This document shows positions 12,443-26,465 of a stretch of DNA of 64,000 bases, one piece after another. The stretch comes from Austropuccinia psidii (Eukaryota > Basidiomycota > Pucciniomycetes > Pucciniales > Sphaerophragmiaceae): positions 51,131,569 through 51,195,568 of the forward strand of contig JALGQZ010000007.1 of NCBI GenBank assembly GCA_023105745.1, given 5' to 3'. The position numbers and the translations under genes are program-made. The first letter of the stretch is position 1; the number at the start of each line of letters is the position of its first letter. Below the pieces are notes generated by a model. It did not search any database. It was given only the letters and a program-made list of their open reading frames with translations, and had not been told where the DNA came from.

Positions 12443-14231
12443 TAAAGTGAAGTGGCTGTGGAGTGCTCAAACCACCTTCAATACAGAAAATGATGGCCAT
12501 CAAGTATATTACCACCTAAGCTCATTGAAAAACACTTTTATTGTTTGACAGGGGAAAAAAGTCCCTGCGGATTTTTTCTTCATTTTTTGATATTTTGATT
12601 ATTTATAACCTTTTTTGACTGATTTTAGAAGTCTTTTTGGGGGTTTTTTGGCTTTTTCTTTGTAAATTTTCTTTTTTGATCTTTCTTCTATTTTTAGTTG
12701 TATTATTGGAGTATTTTTATTATTCAAAGGTTTTTTTGGTTGGGGCCTCATATGACAAAAATATGTTGTGAGAACGTTTACATTAAAACTTTGGGGTTTT
12801 GGTATCACACAAATTGCTAATATATACTTTTTTGTATAATATTGGGATAATTATTTGGATTAATTCAGAGGGAAAATTGAGGAATACATGGCAAAATTAC
12901 AGGATATATGCAAAAGTGTTTAGATTTGGTCAAATTATTTTTCAAGATTAAATGCCTATGGTAAGTGGGTTTTTTTCATAATTCTTCAGAATTATTGGAG
13001 AAAAATCACATTTAAAATGGTTTGGACTCATTATAATATAAGTAATGAATTACACTTTCTTTGATGGTCTTTATGGAGAAAGTTTAAGCATAATGTGGAA
13101 ATATGCTCAAAGATTATTGTTCACAGAAATAATGTGACAATATTGAAATATCTGTAGGTAACATACCTGTTCAGGAAAATTATAAAGTAATTTTTGAATT
13201 CAGAAAGGAAATATCTCAAATGAAAATATGGAAACTAAGGGTAATTGTAAAATCACAATGATGTAAGTGTAAAGTTGTTCTTCTGGAAAGATGCCAATTA
13301 TTTGAAATGAAGCTATTTGATAACCATCAAGCAATTATGGTTTATTCATAAAGGGAAAATGTGATTGGTGAATGATGTATATATGATTTGTTTGTTTTCA
13401 CATCTTTTACTTTCAAGTTGAAAATTTGTACTTAAACAGGGATTTTTCGTAAAAAATGGGAAAACAATCAAATGGAATTAATGGTAATGGTCATGGAACT
13501 AGCTTGTGTTTAGGCTAGAAAAAAGCCTCACATTATTTCCAGACAATATCCATATTATTTGCAATCAATTTCAAATTGATATCCCTAACCCAACCTTCAT
13601 TGAAGCAAATCCAAATGATTTTTATCCTCTGCATCTACCAATTATCACCTAGATTTCACTTCATATATAAGCTATATATATGAGCTCAACAGAAATAATG
13701 ATCTGAAGCTCATTTGGCCAAATCCCCTTTTTCATTACACTTTAATTTCCATAAAGTTACATTTAGTTCTAAGTATACTTACTCAGAAAGGGAGATTTAC
13801 ATTAAAAGTACATTTTTAAAGTGGTTTCTCAATTTAAAAAAAGCAATAATAGGTTTCTGACCTCTTTCATAATCATAAAAAAGGATTAATTCCAAATCCC
13901 TTCCAGAATTTTCATAGAATTTATAATTACCAGAATTCAGAATTTACCTTTCTACTTAAATAATCCTCACCTTCAACTTATTCTTTCCTCATTCAAAAAT
14001 CACTTTCACAGAAAATTAAAGAGACTTTCAGTTTCATCCTCAAACATATACCAAAAAAGTTTGATAAAGAATTAAAATAATTGAAAAATTATCATAAAAG
14101 CCAAAGTAAAAGCTATAAGAGCTCCATTTATTAAGCAATCTCTTTGGGTTTCACCTTTGTTTGACTCTTATCTAAAACTATCTCATTTTCTCCCTTAAGT
14201 CCAATTTCTTTCAAGGAACCATTTATCAAAC

Positions 14232-15700
14232 ATGGCAGATTTACCACACTCAGAGGGTAAGACTTTTCAATTTTGTGATTCTCACTATTCAATTATTAAT
14301 GAATGAGCCAATTAAAATATTATATCTATCTTATTCAAATATCATGGTTTAGCTCAAGGAACTTCTACAAAACCATCACAAATTCCTCTTCCCCCGGCAA
14401 ACACAGCCTCATATAATGCTTTTGCCCATTTAATTTCTTGTTAATATCACAACCAAAAAGGAAAAGAAAGAATTCTCAAATATCTCAAAGTCTTGCAATA
14501 AATTCAATAAATTCGGGTAATCCATCTGCAAATACAGGCCTTGAAAGATCAATTTTAGATTGGGTAGAGGCTGTGTTGGGCACTCAAGCACATTCCTTTT
14601 TACTCCCTCCACCCTTTGGCAGAAGGGCTTGAAAGTTTTGAACACCACTTTTCAGCCTGTAAGCATAAATACAAAGTCCATATACAAGGCTCTTTGGAGT
14701 ATGCAGCAAGGGCATTTGGAAATCTCATTTAAAATGAAACTTATTTTATCCAAAACGTCTCTCTGAAAGAAATGGAACAAATACTTCCTCCTAGTCAATA
14801 CTCAGTTGGAACCTCCATAGTGCAAGCAATTAATTCCCACAGTCAAGGATGGCTTTCTTATGTACATTCCCTATTGAAAAAGTGTGGGTTCCCCCAATTT
14901 ACATTTTCTTGGGTTTCTCCTCCTTCATCACCCTGGAACACATCCACAAAATCTATTATACTCCATGCTTGGGAGCTATGTTATCAGAATGGTGGGACTC
15001 AAAATTATCAAATTGAAGAGTACCTAAATAACCAAGCCAAAAGAATGTCAATTTTTGATATATGACTTCTTGAAAGGAAAGCCATTTTGAAAAAGCAAAT
15101 CCCACTAGAATTTATGAAATAATCCCCAACTAGGCAAGCTGGAAGCTTTAGAAATTCCAAGAAAAAGGTAGTTTATTTTTTCATGCACCAAAAAATTGAT
15201 ATATATATATCATAAGCCTGAGTTAGCTGATTATAGCTCAAAATATAGAACAAGAAGAAAATTTGGCAGGAATTTTCTTCAGAACTTATTCTGAACAATT
15301 ATCTAAGTATAGAAGGGCTATTTCTGGTTGATTTAAGGATGTCGGATATGGAGAAAGACTCTCCTGATCAGCTACTTCCCTCAATTTCCTGGAGATCAAA
15401 TTAAATTGATGAAATTTTGAAACTCCTTGATGAGGGGTATAAACAACTTTCAAGCACCCCAAGAACCAAAAGGGACCATACTAACAAAATCCAACAACTT
15501 ATTCCATACCCTCATATTGCCAAGGATCCAGGATTTGAAAATATACCAAGTAAAATCCCATCAAATTTGGTGGCACCTGATGCTATGGCATCACTCAAAG
15601 GTGGAAAAAAATGTGAATAAAGCTTTTAGAGGCAGTAGATCTCTCCCCAGAAATTGAACACTTGAGAGCTATGACTAAGAGGCCAACTGTTACCTAATTG
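14232..15700 (+). pseudogene. Decayed spliced gene of unrecognised function
   Basis: A possible start ATG (14232) begins a short exon ending at donor G|GTAAGA (14256/14257). A following intron would end at TTTAG (14352). Coding-like text continues in several frames to about 15660. It includes a segment with ILDWVEAVLGTQAHSF near 14540-14600, one with IILHAWELCYQNGG near 14955-15000, and DEGYKQLSSTPRTKRDH near 15427-15480. Stops and frameshifts interrupt it, for example after LISC near 14440, near 14630 and at 15063. The style resembles a multicopy uncharacterised family that I associate with rust genomes, but I cannot name a function. It may belong to the same old mobile element as the transposase remnant downstream. 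Confidence 0.45.
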
Positions 15701-17100
15701 TCCTTTATGCAAAGATCAAACAGTTTTTAAATTATATTAGTTGATACTTTTTACCAGGATGTAATATTTACAGTCTCTTTTTTCTAAATTTTTTGAAAAA
15801 AAAGCTTTCCACTTGTCCAAATTCCTAATTATACATTTTTTGGTTTCAAATGTAAACCTTATTTTAAGAGATGAACAGCTCAAAGTTTGGGATAATTTTC
15901 AAACCATTTTTCAATTCAAAAATATCAGCCCATAAAAGCTATTCAAAATGAGAAAATGATACTCATGATGTAGGCCTTACACCTGCAATAAAGTAGCTTG
16001 ATTTGAGATTAGATATCAGATTATTTAAATACAAAGAATGAAAGGTATTCTACCTGAATGATAATCATACATAAGGACTCTTACTCAGTTGATTTTAATA
16101 AATAACTGGAACAGCTATGCTATATCCAAAATTTGAAACCAAAAAAATCCAAATATAGTTTGTAGAAATAATGTTAAACTTAATAATTCCAAACTCAATA
16201 TAAATGATTATTTTTGATAGTAGTACCGCTGAGCCTTCAAATTCATTAAGAAAGGGAAATTATGAATTCAATTTACCCTTTCATAGACACTCTTGTCCAA
16301 AAATAAATAATCACTCTCTGGATGTTACTGATAATTGAATTCGTGAAAATTTTGAGATAAGACAAACGCAATAAACTTATTGATCCTTTCACCAAAAATA
16401 TTTACAGAAACTCTTTTTATCCCATAAAAATACAAGCAATACTTATAATAATTGTATTAAAATATAAAATGTACACTATATCTCAACAAAACGTGGGAAA
16501 GATATATATTTGCAAATGCACCACTTGCATCTTGAAAATTTGTCAAATTGGTGGAAGGAAATATCAAGGAGCTTAAGGATCTAAAAGGAACCATTAAACA
16601 CATCAGGAAACCATTTGTGAAAGTATTCCAGTGATTGGAGATAATACCACAATAAATGCTTCCATTTCATCATCTTAAAGCTTCATGAGTATTCATATAT
16701 TATATATTTCAGGCTCAATACATAGCCCATCTAACTCAGAAAGCCTTACCTTTTTCCCAGACAAACAACTCACAACATATTTTAATTTAATCTTATTTGA
16801 ACAATTCATCACATTCTATGCTTCCTATATTTTTACTACAAATGCATACTAAATTTGGTCACAAATAATTCAAACCTTTCTATAAATCCATTGGAAAATG
16901 CACAACTACCCCAAACCATCCACAACATTGGCAATTCTTTCAGTAGGCCACTACCCTCCTATGTTTATCAACATTCAACAGTGCTTTTATCCATGATTTA
17001 AATTGTGCATGACAATATTCACAAGAGTTTCAGTGACACAAATTGTGATAAAAGCCTAAAATTGGAGCAAAAGAAAATCCAAACAAGAGCCAAATTGTAA
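15701..17100. other. Unassigned AT-rich stretch
   Basis: No supported reading frame is visible. It may hold the eroded N-terminal part of the transposase that becomes recognisable at about 17100, but I could not align any block of it. Confidence 0.4.
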
Positions 17101-18260
17101 AAGACCTCTGATTTCAGTTGTGAGATTCCAAACAGCTCAAAAACTCTCAAAAAAAGATTTAAACTTCTTAGTGAATTAAAAACCCATATATGTTGTCCAT
17201 TATGTTTTTATCTCTATTTAGGTTTAGAAAAAAGTCACCCTTTGGAAATAACATTCATGAGGACTCACCCCTCCCTTGTTGTATACAACAAATTCTTGGA
17301 AAATATGAACACTAAAAAGAATGAAATACTTTTCTTCTAAGTAAAAATATAAATACCAAAAAGTAAAAACCCCAAAAAGAATTTTACTTTTGATCCTTGA
17401 AGAAATAGATCTCAGACAAACTCTCACTCCCAGCCTTTGAAAATGACTTGGATTCACCCCTAGAATATCCCCATGGGAATGAAGAGAGATATTCAGATAT
17501 ATCAGATGGCCATGTTTGGAGAACATTCTTAGACAATACAGGCTTAAAGCTTACTGATAATTCAGGGAATCTATTTTTTGGCTTATATAGCGACTGGACA
17601 ATTCCCCACAAATCTAATATTGGGTCCAACAGTATTTCACTAGGTGTTATATTTTTGATTTCCTTCAACCTCCCCACAGAAAAAGGGTATCAATATCCAA
17701 AACCTTTTGTCTATAGATTCACTCCAACACCCAAATAACCCACCTCAAATCGATTAAAATCTTATTCAAGCCACTTGTTCCTGAGCTCCAGGAGCTCTGG
17801 ACGGGTGTTCACTTTACTCCAACCACTAGTTCCCCCAATGGACATCTGATCAAGACCTCACTTTTCTTATTAATTGGAGTTATCCCAGCCTTGAGCAAGA
17901 TTGGATGTTTTTCATCTCATTTGGAAAATCAATTTTGTGCACATTGCAATCTCCTTGTTGAGGATATATAAAATACCCAAAAACACTCTTGGCCCCGGAA
18001 GGATAAATATCATCATAGATCAGGAGCCATCCAATGGCTTCAAGCAATTAAAACCAGCCAAAGGGGGAATATTTCTTCATAGAATGGCTCTCATCACACT
18101 TTATTAGGAGAGCTACCTTACTAGAACCATTCATGAATGGTCACAAGTGATGTTATGCATACTCTTTTATTGGGTCTTCTGAAAGATTATATTTTACCTT
18201 ATCTCAAAATTAAACAAGCTGCAGAATTATTTTCATTGAAGTAATAAAAAAATCATTCAT
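17101..18260 (+). pseudogene. KDZ/Plavaka-like transposase remnant, N-terminal and central part
   Basis: The coding text is spread over three frames. A zinc-ribbon-like block HICCPLCFYLY lies at about 17183-17215 and a second Cys block HEDSPLPCC at about 17245-17275. A segment around 17395-17470 has the Q-S-L-K-x-W-I-S-D style of the family. The longest continuous part (17448-17738) contains GLYSDWTIPHKSN, then SLGVIFLISFNLP, the catalytic-core landmark region of this transposase group (Asp in SDW, conserved NLP). Further downstream the frames spell PLVPELQELW, IGVIPALSKIGCF and DVMHTLFYW (about 18150-18175), again in family order. Such enzymes cut and paste large fungal DNA transposons. This copy is dead: it has many stops and shifts and is split by E3. 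Assignment to KDZ versus a related DDE family is from memory of motif order. Confidence 0.6.
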
Positions 18261-18449
18261 ATTTTATCACTTCGAACATCAGGCTCAAATTCCTCAAACC
18301 TCAAAAGGATGAGAACCCTGGTACAGACAGAAAATACAAGCTAGGAATCAGGAAATAGTCCACTAGTTCAGCTTCAGAGTCATTCTACAGTGCTACTGAG
18401 AGAACTCACAAATGGCAAGAGAGACAAATTCAGAGATCAAGTCTATCTC

Positions 18450-20358
18450 TGTAAGATGTGTCTATGAAACTGTTAATAATATTACTATTAATCAACAGTA
18501 CTATGACTGTTCTTATGAAATATAATAATGAAGATTATTATAACCACAATTAAATAATTCAAGAATTATTTCTTCTTCGTGTTATACACTAATAGTGATT
18601 ATAACATTAATCAGTAATAGTCTACAAGAATCAATTACAAGAAGAATTTAATGATAAAAACTTCTTTTATTAAAATGATAAAATTGTTTTAATGTATAAT
18701 TCTCTTGTACAAAAATAATTATAGAGATAATTCTTGAAGAAAACCAATTTTAGAGAAACCACTTTAAGAATTAAAATTAAATCACTCACTAATACCCCAA
18801 AGAACTTATTGAAAGATAAAAGTAGAGAAATTCAATGTATAATTGTGGATTTTTAGGGATCAATATGAATTATAACAGTAATACAACAATATATAGTTGA
18901 CTTCTTTGATTTCACCTCCTTCTAGTTGATTCTGAAAGAATAAAATACTTTTTAAGAAATATTTAACTAATACTTACTTGTTGGTAATAATGGTATAAAG
19001 GTATAAAGTGATGATTTGGAAAAAACAGCAAGAGGAGGCCTCTTTTAAGTCAACAACTGCTCATAGAGGCATGCCATAGAGAAAACTGAAAAACCAGTGA
19101 GTGTAAAACAACTATACTCTTTTTTGGATTAATCATTGCATCATCTGTTGTCATGTAAGATTATCATAATTACTTAATTGATGCTTTTACATGACTACCA
19201 ACCTGAATATGGTTAAGAATAAAAGGAGTAACAGCTGTAAATCTTCTTTTATTTCAAGATAATTGTGTATTCCTCAAATGTATTGATTTTATTTGAAATT
19301 TCATCTCAAGGTGGAATTACTGTGAATTTTTGAAGATTCAGTGTTTCACATAAAATAATCAAAAATGGACTGTAAGTAAAGCTTTTAGTTTTACTAGTGA
19401 AACCATAATTATTTTTGTTTTTTAGATGAATAATACAGTTCTCCATTGGTCCTGAACGTTTCAGAGATATTCATTAAGAATTGTATTTTTAATGAGTTTT
19501 TGAAGTTTTTACCTCATTTCTATTTAGAATTGCAAATAGCAGTATATTGCAGGTTGCAATGAGGTAAATCAATGGATACTAGTCCAAAAAGTGCTTTAAT
19601 TACTATTTTAGGGTTTATACATGGAAAATAATTAATAATTGACATGGTTACAGGAGTCTAAGTTGCTCTTTCCCTCCTTGGAATGTCAGAATAGCAGGTT
19701 ATTTACTATTTTCTTATGATTTACTGAAGTTGTGACATGGTAACCAAGTTCCCAAAAGGTTTTAGTTTAGTAATTGGTCCAAGGTCAGCCATGGAACCAA
19801 GCTTTGGAGATGTCCATGCCTGAGAGGCTTCAGAACTTGGGTACCCTGGCTCTCTCTGATGTCTTTTGTCCCCTCTAGCTATTTTCACGTCAAAAATAGA
19901 GATTCAGGGTTAATTACTGATATCCACTATGGGTGTACCAAACGTTCATATAATAATACCATGTTTTTAGTGCCACAAACATGCATAACACTGATCTTAG
20001 TGTATATGTAACATGGGATTTTTCACTTTCCCATTATTTTGGCATGAAATTGAGAAAAACAAAACAATTCACGGATCTTTTATGTGGTATTGAAGTATTT
20101 TCCATATTACCACCTCAAAGAGTTAATTTGAGCTTATTCACTCTACGGAGCTACCCTAGGTGAATTTTAATGTAGAATCCAAATCTGGTCTGAAATCCAT
20201 GGATTTACATACTCAATAAAAATTAATTCATATTTTCTGAAATCAAAATGATGGATTTTGAATATATTCATGACTTGTGGGTTACGCATAGTTCAAACAT
20301 TATGCTTCAAGATATTTGTGGCCTATTTGGGTAGTGAAAACATAACTCAAGGCTCACA
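18450..20358 (-). repeat. E3 3' LTR
   Basis: This is a direct repeat of 26586-28508 with scattered substitutions and small indels. On the minus strand it follows the polypurine tract at 20359-20370 (GGTGGGAGGGAA). Confidence 0.92.
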
Positions 20359-20370
20359 TTCCCTCCCACC
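20359..20370 (-). other. E3 polypurine tract
   Basis: The 12 purine-rich bases on the minus strand abut the 3' LTR, matching the E1 and E2 tracts. Confidence 0.8.
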
Positions 20371-20386
20371 AAAAAATAAAATGGAA

Positions 20387-23300
20387 TTACAATCTTATTA
20401 GTGGTATAAAGAAGAAAAAGGGCCCAAAGGGGTTTAATGTCCACAGACTGACTGGAAAGGTGGGGTTTTTATTTTCTAAATAACCACTTAATTCCACTTG
20501 AACTTCATTGGTTCCATGTAAGGCAACAATAACAAAAGGTCCTACATAAGAATATTTAAGTTTCTTTGGGCCTTTGATATTATTAAAATTTGAGGTTGAA
20601 ACTAGAACTAAGTCCCCTACTTTGAAGTCTGGTACTTTGTGACTCTTGTCCCACTTCTGTTTTGCATAGTCAAAAGTGTCATTCATACTCTGCTTTGCAT
20701 GATTTTTCACTTTATCAAGCATTAGTTTGAAGCGGGAAGCTGTAGTATGAATGTCAATCAGGTCCTTCCTCAGTGTATCTGCTGGGAGTCTTGTATTCCA
20801 TCCTTTTTCTAACATAGCAGCAGTTTGACCTGTGGAAGAATGGACTGATGTCTTATATGCCAATTCTAATGAAGGTATCAGAGTGAAGCAGTCATGGGTA
20901 AATCCATCTGAGTCTTTGAATTCTAACCCATAAGCACAGAATCTCCTGATCATGTCTTCTAAAGCTTGAATCATTCTTTCTGCCAATCCATCTGTTTGAA
21001 GGTGATATGCTTTTGAGAATGATAACTTGGTCCCAAACAATCTGTGAAGATTGATTCAAAGTGCAGATGTGAATTTGGGATCTCTGTCACTTATAATATT
21101 CTTAAATAATTTTTTATGAGAAATAACTCTACTCCATAGAAGAAGAGCTGTATCCATAGCAGTGTCATCCTTATGACATGGTAAGAATATGGTACTTTTG
21201 CTATATCTGTCTACAATGACTAAACAAGAATTATAACTTTTATCACCACTTGGAGGAAGTGCTGTGACCCAATCCATGTGAACAACTTCTCAAGGGGATT
21301 TTGGTTCTTGAATATGGATCATAAGTCCAAATTTCTTGCCTGTACTCCTGTTTCTTTTTTGGCATCTATCACAGGTGTGGCAATATTCATTGGTTTTTTT
21401 TCTCCAAGATGGCCACCATGCACAGTTCTTTACTTTTAAAAGTGTTCTATCCTCTGACAGGTGCCCAGAGTAGATTCTATCATGGCATTCATGAAGAATG
21501 GTATTCATAAGTAGTCTACTACACAATGTCATCACAAAGGAATGTTTGGTTCTGTGGTAAATAATCCCATCAAAAAAGTGAAATCTTCCTTCAGGATAGG
21601 ATTCCTTCCAAACTTCATCAAGTGAATTGACTAAAGATGTATCTTTTCAGTCTTTATATAATAAGAAAGTCAAGATATGGCAATTCCTGTCTTGTTTATA
21701 AGATTCCCTGACTTCTTCAAATAATTCAGTCCCAATATCAGTTATGTTCATCCCATCAATTGGAATCTGTGGTTCTGCTTCCAAAGGCACATAAGCTGGC
21801 TTATCAGGAGTATTGGCTAATTCCCACCTGCTAAGTCCATCAGCATTCTTGTAAAGGTTTCCTGCTTTATGAACTATAGTCATGTTGCCCCTATAGTCTT
21901 GAATAGCTATTTGCCATCTCAACATATGTCTGTTGGGAGTTTTCATGTTGATAAGTGATTTCATGGCATTACAGTTAGTTATCACTTCAAAATCAATGCC
22001 ATCAAGATAATAGTACAGTTTCTCAAGGTACCATACCAAACATAAGCACTCCATTTGGCTTGCACCATATCTGGCTTCTTTTGGTTTGATCTGCCTTTAG
22101 ATATAACAAACTGGTCCTTCTGTAGGTTTGTTATCAATAATTTGGACTTAATGTAGGGTTGCTCCTGATCCATCTCCACATGCATCAATGTAAAATTTAA
22201 ATGGTATACTCCAGTCAGGCATGAGGAGTAAAGGCACCTCTGTGAGAACTTTCCTTATCTTCTCATAAGCTTTAATTCTCTCCTGTGTCATCTCAAATAC
22301 TGTTTGTTGATCACAGATTCTATAGAGTGACTTGGCTAGAATTTGAAAATCTTTTGAGTGTTGCCTGTAATAACTGGCAAATCCTAGAAAAGACATCATC
22401 TCTTTTTTATTCTGGGGTATTGGCTTAAGTAACACTGCTGCTAATTTATTTTTGTCAATGCCCAAGCTTAAACCAGAAATAATATGTCCTAATGCTTTGA
22501 GTTCTTCAAAACCAAAATTGCATTTCTTGAGTGAAATTTTCATATCCACTTCTTAGACTTTGTGAAGCACTCTTGCAAGTCTTTCAAGGTGCAAAGACCA
22601 TGAATCAGAAAATATGATGATGTCATCAATATAAATGATAAGCCATCCTTTAGATAATTCTGTGGGGAAGATGGTAGTCCTCATTCTTTGATAATGAGAT
22701 GGTGCATTTTTGATACCAAATGGCATTCTAAGATACTCATAAATACCACAGTGAGTGATAATTTTAAGTCATTTCTTAGCTTGAGGCGTCAAAACATTTT
22801 GGTGAAAGGCTTTCAATGCATCAATTGATGTTATATACTTGGCTTTGGACAATGGGGTCAAGGTCTCTTGGATTCTAGGAATTGGATACCTATCTGGAAC
22901 TGTGTACGTATTCAATGCTCTAAAGTCTCCAACCATTCTTGATTTATCATTATTCCAAGAAATAATAAAAGGTGTTGTTACTTCAACTTCCTCATTATGG
23001 CCTACTTTCCTTAGTAAACCAAGTTGGATTAACTCTTGGATATGTTTTTCCAAGGCTTCTCTAGCTCTGGGACTGGCTGGAAAAGCTGGTCTTTCAAGGA
23101 CTGGAGGGTATGGTCTGTCAATATTAAGAGTAATATCAACTTCATGCCCTTTTATAGCACCTAATGGTTCATTATTAGAGGCAAAGGCATTATTATATGT
23201 GTATACCACATCAATAATCTCTTGTCTCATCTTTGATGACAATGATGGATTAATTTGTGCTTCAACAAGTTGATTATTCACAAATTCTTCCTTATAAGTA

Positions 23301-23773
23301 TCTTTCTCAGAAGATACTATTGATTTTTGTTTTGGTATATTGGAAAAAGCAAATTTTTGTCTTTTGTTTTCTCCAATTGTTGAGTAACTGTCTTTATGGT
23401 TATTTATATCAATACCATGAATATTCAAGTAATCATTTGCAAGAATGATGTGCTGAGATGTGAAATTGTCCATTACTACAATCTCAGTCTTCATTCTAAC
23501 ACTTCCTGCTTGGTGTGTAAATACAAGATTAGTGTCCAATATACCTAAAGGGTAAATATTATTACTGGAACTACTAAATTGTACACCCTCTATTTGTAAT
23601 AGATGATTTTTCCATCCAGGAAGTATGTTTTGAAGATAATCTTTGCCTACACAAGTACAAAATGCCCCTGTATCTAAATTTACTTTGACTTCAGTATCAT
23701 TAATCAGGATTGATGTGATACAAGATGCTCCAGCAGTGTATCCTTTACCTCTAGAAAGTTTGGTTTTACACAT
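20387..23773 (-). pseudogene. E3 protease-pol pseudogene lacking chromodomain
   Basis: Read from 23773 downward, an open segment of 334 codons (22769-23773) holds the protease (LDTGAFC) fused in the same frame to the start of RT. Here protease and pol are one frame, unlike E1. Broken segments follow for the rest of RT (YIDD intact near 22636), RNase H (22148-22549, 21647-22054), the integrase zinc region (21290-21535) and the integrase core with [11 protein letters not shown] (20387-21277). Stops and shifts occur near 22770, 22560, 22100, 21640, 21290 and 21055. The frame ends only about 29 bp before the LTR, directly after the conserved TFPVSL motif. The roughly 90 codons that encode the chromodomain in E1 and E2 are missing. 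Confidence 0.85.
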
Positions 23774-25855
23774 TGTGGCACCTTGTATATTGACAAGGTT
23801 ATGACAATCCTCACTGTACTGTGATAAGTGAGTATGGACTTCTGTTACTTAAAAGAAAGCTGTAATGTTTTCAATGGGATAGTCCTCTACTGGTGTATTT
23901 TCAGAGACTGAAGAATCCTGGTCAGATTCCTCTTTCTCTTCAGTACACTAAACTTCTTCAATGACTTGAACTTCATTGACTTTTGTCTTTTTGGTGCAAG
24001 TGTTTCCTAGATGTGAAGTACTTCCACATTTATGACCCTTTAGGACAGGTCTTTCAGGTTTTCTTTCCTCTCTGGAGATCTTTGGGATCATTTTGTACTC
24101 CATAGGAGTTTTAGTCAAAGTTTTACCCATTCTTGTTCTAGTAATGATATCTTCCATTGCATTAATGTAGTCCTCTGTTGAAAAGGGTTCTACACATCTG
24201 CACTTGATAGCATGTTCCAGTTCTCCTCCACATTTTCTTAATATTTTCATATTAATCATAGTGTCAGACATATCTGGGTGTAAAGCAGATGATCTGTGTT
24301 TTTGCTTGAGGAACCAAGTAAGTGGTTTATCTTTTTCTGAATTAAAAATGGCACTTTCAAAATCATTTTCCATTTTTAACCTCCAAGAATGATTGGCCCA
24401 TTTGGTAATTACTTCAGATTTCCACCAAGACCAATCGTGTTTTCCATGATCTTGTCTCATCTTGTAATTCCATTTCTTTGCAGTCCTGGTAAGAAGAGAG
24501 TGTAATTTTCCCACTATAATTTCATCAGGTATATGAAAATCTTCCTGCAACATATCAATAGTTATGATGAACTCAATATGGTTGTATTCTCCTTCACCAG
24601 AGAATGTTGGCTATTCTTCAGATTTGGAAATAGATTTTTCAGAGATAACATTTTCTCCTAAAACGGGGTCAGACTTTCTTTCACAGAAAGGTTTTCTTCA
24701 GTCAAAGGTGTTAAATGTCTTGGCATATGTAGATTTGATTCATAATTTTTATGAATTTGCTCCACTTGCGCAAGTATTTCTTATTTCAATTTCTTGCTTT
24801 CACTGTCACTTTTTTCCAAATGTGTGGCAAATTGAGTTGTATTCTTAGCCACTGCCAAAACATAGTCTTTCAGAACTCTAAGTTGATCATTGATGTTTTT
24901 TTTGGAAAAATCTTCCATTTCATCATCTTGGACATGATATTTACTCTCAATTCTGTCACATGTATTGGTAAGTAATTCCAGTTTGGCAATTACAGACTTA
25001 TGCATTTCAGCAGAATGTTTGTCATTCTTTTTCAAGTCATTGATGTTCAATATTATTTTATTTAACTTTGCATCAAATTTGCCAAGTTCTACATCAATAC
25101 CAGCTTCAACAAAGTGTATTTAATCTATTATTTGCATGGAAAATTCCTGTTCACCCTTTCCTACTCTTTGGTTGTGAATTCCATAAGAGTCCTGGCCATA
25201 TTGAAGACACTATCTACAGCTGAAGGCTCCGGTTTGGGAATCCTGTACCCTTGTAGGTAATGTCTGTGCCAATTGCCTTTGCCTTTTCCCTTTCCTTGAT
25301 GGTTCTTGGGACCTCTCTGCTTCTTCTGAGGTCCTTTGGGCTTGTCTTTGGACACTTCTGGAGCTGGTTTGGAACTGGTAGACGCCACTGGGCCTTCTGT
25401 CTCCAAAGCTGGAGTCATTTCCAACTCTTCCTTCTGGTATATGGATAAAAGACTTTATCTTTTTGACTTTGTCTTTGCAAGACAATGGGATACAACCTCC
25501 TAAGATTTCTATGGTCTTCTCCTGACCCAGAAAACTCTTGATGTGTAAGTAGAAGTTCATGGCCCCCTGCCAAAGGCTTGGGAATATTTCCCACTCCTCT
25601 TCTTTGGCTGCTCTGAACCAATTTTTGTATTGGAATTGATAAATTTCTATTGCTTCCACTTGGAAGTGGTTCAGCCCTTGAAATATTATCAGGAACCGGT
25701 CCAGATTGAGAATTCATGTCAAGGTTTGTGGGTACAGACCTTGGGGAATGGGGGCAACTCTGGCATCCTCCATATGTGTCTTTTTTGAGGAAGATTTGAC
25801 ACTTCTGGCTTTGGTCTTGCCTCTTCTTTGTCCACATCCATCTGGTTGGACTTAA
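23774..25855 (-). pseudogene. E3 gag pseudogene
   Basis: Gag segments are recognisable by alignment to E1. A region near 25415-25837 carries SRAEPLPSGSNRNL-like text parallel to E1. The coiled-coil part is at 24781-25050, and the gag core with EVITKWANHSW is at 23948-24553. The zinc knuckle near 24020 reads HKCGSTSHLGNTC, keeping C-H-C but lacking the first Cys position in the usual C-x2-C spacing because of a substitution or deletion. Several frameshifts separate the parts. No ATG is present at the place where E1 and E2 start gag; the first in-frame ATG is a few codons downstream. Confidence 0.8.
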
Positions 25856-25934
25856 TAGTTGCTTCCATTTCTTTTATGGACCATTTTCACGTCAATTTAA
25901 GATAAAATAATAATTGAAAACAGAAAACACACAC

Positions 25935-26093
25935 CTTTTGGTGGTTGTTTGGATTGTTCTGTTTTAAATAAAGTGGCTCTTTTAGCAAATTGAACTTCAA
26001 TACTGTCTTCAGATTCTGCTTCTGAAGATTCTGGACTAGTAATATATCTCTTACTGAGCTTATTACCAGCTGCACTGTATTTTATCAAGGACA
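25935..26093 (-). other. E3 candidate mini-exon upstream of gag
   Basis: The 159-nt open segment is preceded by TTCTTTCTCTAG and followed by G|GTGTGTG. It starts with TG after the acceptor like the E1 and E2 counterparts. The encoded peptide (SLIKYSAAGNKLSK... then acidic) has no similarity to the other two that I can see, so the exon boundaries rather than the peptide are conserved. Confidence 0.45.
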
Positions 26094-26465
26094 CTAGAGA
26101 AAGAATTTATAAAAGAAAAAATTATTTTTATGCTTTTTTTTAAAAAAAATATTTTCAAGATTTTTCATAAGTTTTTTATTTTTTAATATTAAAAAATTAT
26201 TCTTTTCAAAGAAAAAATTTGAAATTTAAGATCTTGAATCAAAAATTAATTCAGAGTAACTGAAAGAATAATATTATAAGCTTTTGGATGTGTAAAAGCC
26301 ACTTGTAGAACCATATAAAATTAAACCAAATTTCTGAATGAAAATGATTTTAAAAAAGATTTCAAAAACAAGAATTATTTTAAGTTCAAATTGAAAGAAA
26401 AAGTTATTAAATTAATATATTTTAGACCTTAAAAATATATTAATTAAGGGTATAAGGTTCAAAAA

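Larger units (their letters stand above)
11389..14231. other. AT-rich intergenic stretch with foldbacks
   Basis: Apart from the hairpin cluster at 12187-12442 I see no gene or element end here. Short ORFs on either strand (for example 12599-12808 minus, a Lys-rich low-complexity peptide) lack recognisable features. Confidence 0.5.
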
